Shown here: positions 45,114 through 52,381 of the stretch, one piece after another
Position numbering within the stretch: position 1 is the first letter of the stretch
Layout of the letters: each line of letters begins with the position of its first letter
Assembly (NCBI GenBank): GCA_015066015.1
Contig: SVPE01000010.1
Span: 18,146 to 82,145, forward strand
DNA: 64,000 bases
From: Oscillospiraceae bacterium
Lineage (GTDB): Bacteria > Bacillota > Clostridia > Oscillospirales > Acutalibacteraceae
Direction: 5' to 3'
Program-made: the position numbers and the translations under genes
The notes under the pieces: model-generated
The model's input: only the letters and a program-made list of their open reading frames with translations
The model's database searches: none
What the model was told of the DNA's origin: nothing

Positions 45114-47759
45114 GTGATTACGCTGAAAAACAGAAAATTTCTTAACAAGATTCTCAGTGTTTTTCTGTCTGTTATAATACTTGCTCTTTCGGTTGCTCCT
45201 GTGGGTCTTGCCGCAGTCAGCTTCCCTCCGGGAGTAACGCCCGAGCAGTCACAGGCAGCTATGAAACAAACTGACTATGTACTAAAGGCTCTTGCAGAAA
45301 GTGCAGAAGGTAAGCCTCTTTCCGATGTGGTGCTTTCTATGCTTTTTTCTGATGCCACACTTTCATCGCTTGCAAAAATGATGTATTCGTTAGGCGAAGA
45401 CAACGCTGAAACCTTCTCTGCTATCGGTCTCAATTTCACCCCTGCAGCGATTTCCGACTATCTCGACGATTATCCCGATGTACAGTACAGACTCGCTTCT
45501 GCAGATTCATGGGCAAATGTCAGTCTTGACGATGTATCGTGGGGCGTTGAAACAACAGCTGAATTTACCGATGCGGCAGTTGCTCTTCTCACGCCTATGA
45601 ATGATCTGCTTTATACAATTCTTTGCGCAGGCTCCTATAACGTAAATAACCTTGTCGGTCTCAAGGGTGCAAAGGGCTATGCAAACTCTCTTGTCCGTAT
45701 CTACATAAAATGCGGCATGGATGCCTACACACCCGCAGACGCCTTTGAAAGTCAGGCGGCGGCAGACAAAAGCTCAATGGTCAGAAACATCATTGCTGAC
45801 CTTGCAAGATATATTGTACGCATATGCTCAGCACCTGCAACCATGCTCAGCACAAAGCTGCCCGGCATTGCTTACTTCATCCATACAGGCGGTCTTGATG
45901 CTGCTATTTCAAGGCTTATCGAGCCCCTTCGCATAAAAATTATGGGTATCACCACACCTATTAAAATCGGAAGCATAACTGATCTTGCCGCAGAAAGTCA
46001 GCAGGGAGTCAGCTTCGACTTCAACCTCAGCCTCAACAGTCTGACCGCTTCAGGCACACTTGAGCTTGCACCCTTTGATCTGGCAACCCTTGCTTCCCTT
46101 GCCTTTGACGATGTTGATACCTACATTGTCGATACCGCAAGCAGCTTTATGTATATTCTGCGTTGGCTTATGGAAACTGTGAAGCTCAATGCTAACAATA
46201 TTCCCTCTATGCTTTCAGATATGACCGGTGGAGAAACTTCTGCGGAGCTTCAGAACATTCTTTCAACCTTCCTTTCAAAAAGTACAGATGAGCTTATCAC
46301 AATCTATATAGGTCTGCTTTCACAGACACAGGGTATGATCAACCCTTATACCTGGACCTTCAGCACAATCACTCCTGCTGAAATCACTTACACTCCGAAT
46401 CTCGGTCAGGAAAAATATCAGCGTGTCCTTGACGGAATCGACGCACTTATCAATCAGTTTGTAAAAGAAGGCGGCGAAGCAGAAACACTCCGCGCATCAC
46501 TCCAGCCTCAGATTTATTCAAACAAGGTTCTCACAGAGCTTACCGCAGGAATCTACGGTATTTTTTCAGGTGAAGAAATGGGAAGTCTTATGAACCTTGC
46601 AGGTCTTGACCTCACCCCTGCCGGTCTTGCAAAAGCTCTTAAGGAAGACAAATATGCAAGCGTAAGAGAAACCCTCGGAACAGTCAAAAACTTTGAAGAG
46701 TTCAAAACAAAGACTGTCAACTGGGGCTTCAAGGACGGCAGTAAAAACGGATGGGGCAAGGCACTCTGTGCTATCTTCAGACCTATGGAGCCCGTACTCC
46801 GTATGCTCCTTTGCGCAGATAAAGCAGATATTTTCGGAGCTGTCCCATTCTACGGAAGTGACGGCTACAACACTGCAGTTATTCCTCTTCTTGAAGCACT
46901 CGGCTGCACATTCGATGAAATCCGCACCTATGACGAATTCATCGCGCAGACGAAATCCGGAGATCTTATGATCCCCATTGCCAAGGCTCTTCTCAGTCTT
47001 GTTGAACGTATGCTTGACTACCCCGTATATACAATCACCGGCATACTTCCCAACCTTATGTACTTCCTCAACAACGGAGGTCTTCAGACCTGCATCACCA
47101 ACCTCATCTATCCCGTCAAGGTGACACTCGAGTCGCTCGGCCTTTCGGATATGCTTGATCTTTCAAAGATCACAGAAAGCATAAACCCCGATGAACTTAT
47201 TTCCGGACTTACGGAAGGTCTTAACCTTGATATAAATCTTCCTCAGCTTGACATCAAGCAATTCGGCAACATCGGCACTCTCGTACCCGCACAAACAAAA
47301 CGCACACAGAACGGCCAGCCTATGACAATCCAGTACCTTCAGGCAGACAGAACAGGCGTGCTGATTACCCTGCTGCGTTATCTCGTTGAAATAATCAAAA
47401 CGCCGGGAAATGAAGGTCTTGTGGATTCCTTTATGAACACATCCGGCGAAGGCAACGATATGTTTGCTACCTACGGTGCTGATATCGGAAACGAGCTTGC
47501 AGCGATGTCGACAGACGAAACCGTCGAATGGCTTTACAAAATTTTCTTCCGCGAACGAGCTACTGTAGAGCAGTCCGACACAGACTATACGCCTACAGTT
47601 ATTTACGAGGAAAACACGAGTATAAACTGGACGCCTATAATTGTGGGGGTGGCTGTTTTTGTTGCTCTCGCACTGATTGTAGCTATGCTCAACAGAGATA
47701 AAATAAGAGACCTGATTGCTTCTGCAAAAGATAAAAAGTCTCCGAAGGAGGATAACTGA
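45114..47759 (+). CDS. Secreted, membrane-anchored protein with duplicated domain, partner of a MacB-like ABC permease
   Basis: Up to 881 residues. The GTG at 45114 lies inside the SD (GAGGTGAT, 45111-45118), so initiation at CTG 45123, 8 nt after GAGG, is more likely; I list the longest conventional start. A signal peptide (FLSVIILALSVAPVGLA) is followed by two related halves: each contains an L/F-T-P-A-x-L/I segment, then a VLRMLLCA- or LLYTILCAG-like helix, then a PG/LP-x-x-x-Y-F-I/L-x-x-GGL block. These are near residues 105-275 and 500-680. One C-terminal transmembrane helix (about 843-862) and a short basic tail (KDKKSPKEDN) end the protein. The ABC gene starts 3 bp later. I do not recognise the family. 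An extracytoplasmic partner of the transporter is inferred. Confidence 0.75.
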   Translation: MITLKNRKFLNKILSVFLSVIILALSVAPVGLAAVSFPPGVTPEQSQAAMKQTDYVLKALAESAEGKPLSDVVLSMLFSDATLSSLAKMMYSLGEDNAETFSAIGLNFTPAAISDYLDDYPDVQYRLASADSWANVSLDDVSWGVETTAEFTDAAVALLTPMNDLLYTILCAGSYNVNNLVGLKGAKGYANSLVRIYIKCGMDAYTPADAFESQAAADKSSMVRNIIADLARYIVRICSAPATMLSTKLPGIAYFIHTGGLDAAISRLIEPLRIKIMGITTPIKIGSITDLAAESQQGVSFDFNLSLNSLTASGTLELAPFDLATLASLAFDDVDTYIVDTASSFMYILRWLMETVKLNANNIPSMLSDMTGGETSAELQNILSTFLSKSTDELITIYIGLLSQTQGMINPYTWTFSTITPAEITYTPNLGQEKYQRVLDGIDALINQFVKEGGEAETLRASLQPQIYSNKVLTELTAGIYGIFSGEEMGSLMNLAGLDLTPAGLAKALKEDKYASVRETLGTVKNFEEFKTKTVNWGFKDGSKNGWGKALCAIFRPMEPVLRMLLCADKADIFGAVPFYGSDGYNTAVIPLLEALGCTFDEIRTYDEFIAQTKSGDLMIPIAKALLSLVERMLDYPVYTITGILPNLMYFLNNGGLQTCITNLIYPVKVTLESLGLSDMLDLSKITESINPDELISGLTEGLNLDINLPQLDIKQFGNIGTLVPAQTKRTQNGQPMTIQYLQADRTGVLITLLRYLVEIIKTPGNEGLVDSFMNTSGEGNDMFATYGADIGNELAAMSTDETVEWLYKIFFRERATVEQSDTDYTPTVIYEENTSINWTPIIVGVAVFVALALIVAMLNRDKIRDLIASAKDKKSPKEDN

Positions 47760-47762
47760 CCC

Positions 47763-50507
47763 ATGCTTATATTAAAAGATATAGTAAAAGACTATGTCAC
47801 AGGCGATACAACCGTAAGAGCCCTCGACACCGTCAACATCTGTTTCAGAGAAAACGAATTTGTTTCTATTCTCGGCCCTTCAGGTTGCGGTAAGACAACT
47901 CTTCTCAATCTTATCGGAGGTCTTGACAGATACACAAGCGGCGACCTTGTAATCAACGGTAAAAGTACAAAAACCTTTACCGACGAAAACTGGGATACCT
48001 ACCGTAACCATTCAATCGGTTTTGTTTTCCAGAGCTACAACCTTATTCCACATCAGTCTGTCCTTGCAAACGTTGAGCTTGCTCTCACCCTTTCAGGTGT
48101 AAGCAAAGAGGAACGGCGCAAAAGAGCAATATCAGCCCTTGAGCAGGTAGGTCTTGCTGACCATATCTACAAAAAACCTAACCAGATGTCAGGCGGTCAG
48201 GTGCAGCGAGTTGCTATTGCACGTGCACTTATCAACAATCCTGACATTCTCCTTGCCGACGAACCCACAGGCGCACTTGACAGTGAAACAAGCGTGCAGA
48301 TTATGGAGCTTCTTAAGGAAATAAGCCGTGACAAACTTATTATTATGGTTACACATAACCCCGATCTGGCTTATGAATATTCCAACAGAATCATACGCTG
48401 TGTTGACGGTAAAATTATCGACGACAGTAACCCATATGAACCTGTTGAAATGGATTATGTAAAAGAAACAGTCAAAGCGGAAGAGGAAAAGAAAAAAGGC
48501 AAAAAGCCTTCTATGAGCTTCAAAACCGCCTTTGGTCTTTCACTGCGTAACCTTGCAACAAAAAAAGCGCGTACATTTCTTACTGCATTCGCAGGCTCAA
48601 TAGGCATCATCGGCATTGCCCTTGTTCTCGCCCTTTCCACCGGCATTCAGAATTATGTTGACAAAATGCAGAACGATACACTGCTCGCCTTCCCCATGAC
48701 AATTGAAAAAGAAAGTATGGATGTCAACAACCTGTCTAGCACCATTATGGGTATGAGTCCGGTAGGCTATGTCAGGGACCATGAGCTTGATGCAGTCTAT
48801 GTAAACAGTGTTTTCACTGATATGGTGCAAAGCTTTATTGCACAGTCCAACTCAAACAACATCGGTGCTTTCCGCAAGTACATTGAGGACAACCGCGAAG
48901 CCTTTGATGAGCTTTGCAACGATATTCAGTACAAATACTCATCACCACTTAACGTCTATAAGGCAGATACAAGCACAAAGATTGTGCAGGTTAACCCGTC
49001 CAATCTTCTCGACACTCTCGGTGCAGGAAGTATGATGGATATGATGGAAGGCTTTATCGGCGGCGGTCTGAGTCTTAATATGTGGATTCAGATTATCGGT
49101 GAAAACGATTTTGTCTCAAATCAGTATGACCTTGTTTACGGCAGACTCCCCGAAAACAAAAGCGAAATTGTAGTTCTCGTTGACGGCAACAACGAAATCA
49201 ACGAAACTATGCTCTATGCTCTGGGTATCGTTGATCAGGCGAACTTCCAGACAAACCTTATGAACAACCTTGCAGGCGGCGAAACCAAGTCCGACGCAAA
49301 GGAAATCTATTCCTTTGAGGAAATCTGCCAAATGAAATACAAGCTTGTTCCTTCCTGCGACTACCTTGTAAAAAATACAAAGACAGGTCTTTGGGAAGAC
49401 AAGAAGAATGACATCAAACACCTCAAAACCATCGTTGATAACGGCCTTGAACTTAACATCGTAGGTATAATCCGCCCCGGCGAAGACAACGTGCTTTCAA
49501 CCGGCATGGGTGGTATCGGTTATACATCAGAGCTTGTTGACTACCTTAACGAAATCACTTTCAACAGTCAGGTCGTTCAGGAGCAGCTTGCCAACCCCAC
49601 TAAAGACGTTCTTACCGGTCTCGAATTTGTAAATCTCACAGTCAACGACTTCGACCTTGCTGACATTGACCTTAACAAAATCGACATGGCATATCTTGAT
49701 ATAGCACCCTTTATGAGCATGGCGGGCGCTGTTGACCTTTCACAGATTGACATCACCGACCTTTCAAGTCTATTCAGTTTCGGTGATATGACCGATCTGC
49801 AGAAAAAGCTTATGGAGGGTTACCTCGACGATGCTCAGGTGCTTGCTCTAAAGCAGGCATACATTGACACCATCAACTCGCAGTGCTCATATGACAAAAC
49901 AATGAAAACTCTCGGCTATCAACCGGTAGAATCTCCCACATCAATCTACTTCTATCCCAAGAGCTTTGAAGCAAAGGAAGAAGTAATGAATATGATTGCT
50001 TACTACAATCAGCAGGTTACCGCTGACGGACACCCCGAATATGAAATTGCTCCCACCGATGCTATCGGTGCACTTCTCTCATCAATTACAAAGATTATCA
50101 ACATTGTCACCTATGTGCTTGTCGTTTTCGTTGCAATTTCACTTGTGGTTTCTTCAATTATGATAGGTATCATTACCTACATTTCCGTTCTTGAAAGGAC
50201 AAAGGAAATCGGTATTCTCCGTTCAATCGGTGCATCAAAGGGTGACGTTTCACGTGTGTTCAATGCAGAAACCATAACCATAGGACTGGCGGCAGGTATA
50301 ATAGGCATACTCACCACCCTTGTGCTTGAGATACCCATCAACATACTGCTTGAATATCTCACACACAGCGGAGCAAAGGCGGTTCTTCCCTTCAATGCAG
50401 CAATCATACTGATATGTATCAGCGTTTTCCTTACCTTCGTTGCAGGTCTTGTACCTTCATCAATAGCAGCTAAAAAGGATCCCGTTGAGGCACTCAGAAC
50501 CGAATAA
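47763..50507 (+). CDS. MacB/FtsX-type ABC transporter, fused ATPase and permease
   Basis: 914 residues. The N-terminal ATPase (about 1-230) has Walker A GPSGCGKTT, signature MSGGQVQR, Walker B ILLADEPTGALD and the H-loop VTHNPDLA; it is of the LolD/MacB class. Then come a charged linker, one transmembrane helix (about 275-295), a very large extracytoplasmic domain (about 300-765), and three C-terminal helices with the FtsX-type ending (VLERTKEIGILRSIGASKGD, then PVEALRTE). MacB-type proteins act as mechanotransmitters rather than classical pumps, driving extracytoplasmic events. Here the partner is the large anchored protein encoded 3 bp upstream, with no membrane-fusion or outer-membrane component, as expected for a Gram-positive. 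Confidence 0.88.
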   Translation: MLILKDIVKDYVTGDTTVRALDTVNICFRENEFVSILGPSGCGKTTLLNLIGGLDRYTSGDLVINGKSTKTFTDENWDTYRNHSIGFVFQSYNLIPHQSVLANVELALTLSGVSKEERRKRAISALEQVGLADHIYKKPNQMSGGQVQRVAIARALINNPDILLADEPTGALDSETSVQIMELLKEISRDKLIIMVTHNPDLAYEYSNRIIRCVDGKIIDDSNPYEPVEMDYVKETVKAEEEKKKGKKPSMSFKTAFGLSLRNLATKKARTFLTAFAGSIGIIGIALVLALSTGIQNYVDKMQNDTLLAFPMTIEKESMDVNNLSSTIMGMSPVGYVRDHELDAVYVNSVFTDMVQSFIAQSNSNNIGAFRKYIEDNREAFDELCNDIQYKYSSPLNVYKADTSTKIVQVNPSNLLDTLGAGSMMDMMEGFIGGGLSLNMWIQIIGENDFVSNQYDLVYGRLPENKSEIVVLVDGNNEINETMLYALGIVDQANFQTNLMNNLAGGETKSDAKEIYSFEEICQMKYKLVPSCDYLVKNTKTGLWEDKKNDIKHLKTIVDNGLELNIVGIIRPGEDNVLSTGMGGIGYTSELVDYLNEITFNSQVVQEQLANPTKDVLTGLEFVNLTVNDFDLADIDLNKIDMAYLDIAPFMSMAGAVDLSQIDITDLSSLFSFGDMTDLQKKLMEGYLDDAQVLALKQAYIDTINSQCSYDKTMKTLGYQPVESPTSIYFYPKSFEAKEEVMNMIAYYNQQVTADGHPEYEIAPTDAIGALLSSITKIINIVTYVLVVFVAISLVVSSIMIGIITYISVLERTKEIGILRSIGASKGDVSRVFNAETITIGLAAGIIGILTTLVLEIPINILLEYLTHSGAKAVLPFNAAIILICISVFLTFVAGLVPSSIAAKKDPVEALRTE

Positions 50508-50513
50508 AAGTCA

Positions 50514-50551
50514 CAGCACTCTGTCAAAAGCAACAGAGTGCTGTTTTTTTT
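50514..50551 (+). terminator. Terminator of the MacB-like operon
   Basis: CAGCACTCTGT / ACAGAGTGCTG, an 11-bp stem with an 8-nt loop and eight Ts, directly after the stop codon. Confidence 0.9.
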
Positions 50552-50603
50552 ACTGACGGCAGTATTTGTTTTCGAAGAGTATCCTGATTCCCGACTTAAC
50601 GGT

Positions 50604-50727
50604 ACGGGAAGGCAAAAGCTGCGCCTTTCAGGCACAGCTTTCCACAGAAACACTTCGAATTCCTAAAAAACGTGAACCTGAAGTGTTTCTGTGGCTTTGA
50701 CCTTTACAGGTCAAAGTGCCTCCCCGT
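50604..50727. repeat. Cloverleaf palindromic element, copy D
   Basis: Closing stem ACGGGAAGGCA / TGCCTCCCCGT (one mismatch). Arms: AAAGCTG/CAGCTTT, extended by GCCT/AGGC; CCACAGAAACACTTC / GAAGTGTTTCTGTGG; CTTTGACCT/AGGTCAAAG. Its right end overlaps the 3' end of the minus-strand hydrolase gene and supplies its last codons and stop. Confidence 0.85.
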
Positions 50728-51709
50728 CAGCCGCCTTATTCCCGTAAAAAAATTCACCCTCCCTCTTCATCGGATAAACCGCAAGCTTTTCACCGTCCAT
50801 GTTTTCTTTTTTCATATCAATTGCCGTAATTGTGTAATTATCATATGCAGTATAATAGTATATACCTTTTTTAGTATTGCAGCAAGCAGAATAAACCGTA
50901 TACTCATACTTACCACCCTTAACCTGCACTGCACCTCTTGTCTGATAAACCGAATAAAGCAGATGGAAAAACTGACTTACTCTCTTGCTTTCACTATTGG
51001 GACAAACACTGTTCAGTTTGTTGAAAGCAACCCTCACAAATCTTGATGTTGAACTCAGGTCACCCGGCAACCCTATTGCTCCCATTCCGCGACTGTATTC
51101 CTGAAGAGAAAGACTTTTACAAAAGGTATTAACGGGAGGCTGATTAGTCAGCCTCATATAATTATTAAGACTGAACATCTGCAAAGGAAACGGCGGATTA
51201 TTTGTCAGCACACCAAGTGGATTATCATAAAGCATCATACCCTCTTCTGTACACTCAAGCACCAGATTTTCTCTGTCATCGCTTATCAGCCAATGAAGTT
51301 CGGCACAAGGCAATGCAGAAGAAAAATCAATGTGGGCAACATTTGTTTTTTCAAGCAGGGCTTTCGCTTGCTTTACACTCTCACACTGCATAAGCACCCA
51401 TGGTATAAGCTCGAAGGGAGCAATATTTACCGCGCCCTCCTTTATTTCCCCATATCTGGCATTACCAACAAAGCTGAGACCCGCCATGCTCAATCCCTTT
51501 TCATTTGTTCCGTCATAAAAAAGCGGTACATCATCTCTCACAATTCCTGCTCCGATTATGGCAAAATTTTCCTTTTCTGATTGAGCATAACGAAAAGTGA
51601 AGGGAAACTTTCTCGGCATAACAATAACACTTTCGTTAAAGGAGCATTCCATATCAAGATTTCTTCCGAAGTAGTGATTTCGCACTTTATAACTGATTGC
51701 TGTACACAT
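50711..51709 (-). CDS. Linear amide C-N hydrolase, choloylglycine hydrolase family (bile salt hydrolase type)
   Basis: 332 residues. The family is Ntn hydrolases that cleave conjugated bile salts or penicillin V, with the N-terminal Cys as nucleophile after Met removal. Seen: Cys2, Arg16 and Asp19 in the CTAIS ... FGRNLD segment, SFNESVIVMPRKFPF, the VLTNNPPFPLQ motif with the catalytic Asn, and a later SRFVR with the conserved Arg. These resemble the clostridial bile salt hydrolase arrangement (for example C. perfringens CBAH-1). There is no signal peptide, as is usual for the cytosolic enzyme. The last codons (ADGEAL, stop) are encoded by cloverleaf copy D. Deconjugation of bile salts is likely; the specificity is not proven. 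Confidence 0.87.
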   Translation of the reverse strand: MCTAISYKVRNHYFGRNLDMECSFNESVIVMPRKFPFTFRYAQSEKENFAIIGAGIVRDDVPLFYDGTNEKGLSMAGLSFVGNARYGEIKEGAVNIAPFELIPWVLMQCESVKQAKALLEKTNVAHIDFSSALPCAELHWLISDDRENLVLECTEEGMMLYDNPLGVLTNNPPFPLQMFSLNNYMRLTNQPPVNTFCKSLSLQEYSRGMGAIGLPGDLSSTSRFVRVAFNKLNSVCPNSESKRVSQFFHLLYSVYQTRGAVQVKGGKYEYTVYSACCNTKKGIYYYTAYDNYTITAIDMKKENMDGEKLAVYPMKREGEFFYGNKAADGEAL

Positions 51710-51803
51710 TATGTCACCTCAAAATTTTATATTATGTATAGTATAAGCATAAACATCCGAAAATTCTGTCGCGTTTGATACTTTTTTATTGAAAGAGTTA
51801 TGA

Positions 51804-51832
51804 TTGACAAAAAACGCTGCTGTGTGTATAAT
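51804..51832 (+). promoter_or_regulatory. Consensus promoter of the His-rich peptide gene
   Basis: TTGACA (51804-51809), 17 nt, TATAAT (51827-51832), 30 bp before the start codon. Confidence 0.8.
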
Positions 51833-51862
51833 ATTTTCATAAAATTCAAAGGAGGAAATATT

Positions 51863-52063
51863 ATGAAAAAGATTATGATTCCTGTTCTTATTGTTATTGC
51901 CATACTTCTTATAGTTGCAACCGTCCTTGCAAAAACCGGTGACAATGCAAACTCTGATGCTGCTTATCACACCCACGCTGACGGCGTAACCCACTATGAC
52001 AATATCCCTGAGACCACATATCACGTACACGAAGACGGTGTTACCCACTACGAAGAACACTGA
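51863..52063 (+). CDS. Small histidine-rich membrane-anchored protein (66 aa)
   Basis: Start ATG at 51863 with AAAGGAGG 8 nt upstream and a consensus promoter; an in-frame ATG at 51800 lies ahead of the promoter. One N-terminal hydrophobic helix (about residues 5-23) is followed by an exposed part holding two copies of the motif Y-H-x-H-x-D-G-V-T-H-Y (about residues 35-45 and 53-63). Seven histidines in the 30 outer residues suggest binding of a transition metal such as Zn or Ni at the outer face; this is inference. It has its own terminator. Family not recognised. Confidence 0.75.
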   Translation: MKKIMIPVLIVIAILLIVATVLAKTGDNANSDAAYHTHADGVTHYDNIPETTYHVHEDGVTHYEEH

Positions 52064-52078
52064 TTATAAATCTTATGT

Positions 52079-52112
52079 CAGGACACGGAAAAATCCGTGT
52101 CCTGATTTTTTT
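52079..52112 (+). terminator. Terminator of the His-rich peptide gene
   Basis: CAGGACACGGA / TCCGTGTCCTG, an 11-bp stem with an AAAA loop and a T-run. Confidence 0.9.
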
Positions 52113-52142
52113 GTAGGAAACCTTCCTTACTCACCGTACTAC

Positions 52143-52250
52143 GGGAGGCACTTTGACCTTACGGTCAAATACCCTGAGAAAAACCACCTTCGGATAACGC
52201 GGAAGGCGGTTTTTCTCAGGGTAAATGCGTATTTACGCATTGTGCCTCCC
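52143..52250. repeat. Cloverleaf palindromic element, copy A
   Basis: 108 nt. Closing stem GGGAGGCAC / GTGCCTCCC (9 bp, perfect). Arms: TTTGACC/GGTCAAA (4-nt loop); a long arm of about 22 bp with sides starting TACCCTGAGAAAAACC and ending GGTTTTTCTCAGGGTA; AATGCGT/ACGCATT (4-nt loop). It lies between two codirectional genes. Read on the other strand it aligns with copies B and D. Confidence 0.88.
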
Positions 52251-52289
52251 GACTCTTAAGCACAAACAGCTTTAATTTGATAAATTCAC

Positions 52290-52318
52290 TTGACAAAGCT
52301 CTATGTTTGTATTATAAT
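52290..52318 (+). promoter_or_regulatory. Consensus promoter of the symporter gene
   Basis: TTGACA (52290-52295), 17 nt, TATAAT (52313-52318). Confidence 0.85.
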
Positions 52319-52328
52319 CACTCTATCG

Positions 52329-52368
52329 CTTTAAACCTTTAAAGATTTAAAACGTTAAACTGTTAAAA
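52329..52368 (+). repeat. Five 8-nt TTAAA repeats in the symporter leader
   Basis: CTTTAAAC, CTTTAAAG, ATTTAAAA, CGTTAAAC and TGTTAAAA follow each other without gaps between the promoter and the SD of the symporter gene. TTTAAAC/GTTTAAA-like units can pair with each other. Confidence 0.55.
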
Positions 52369-52381
52369 CGAGGCGAAAATT

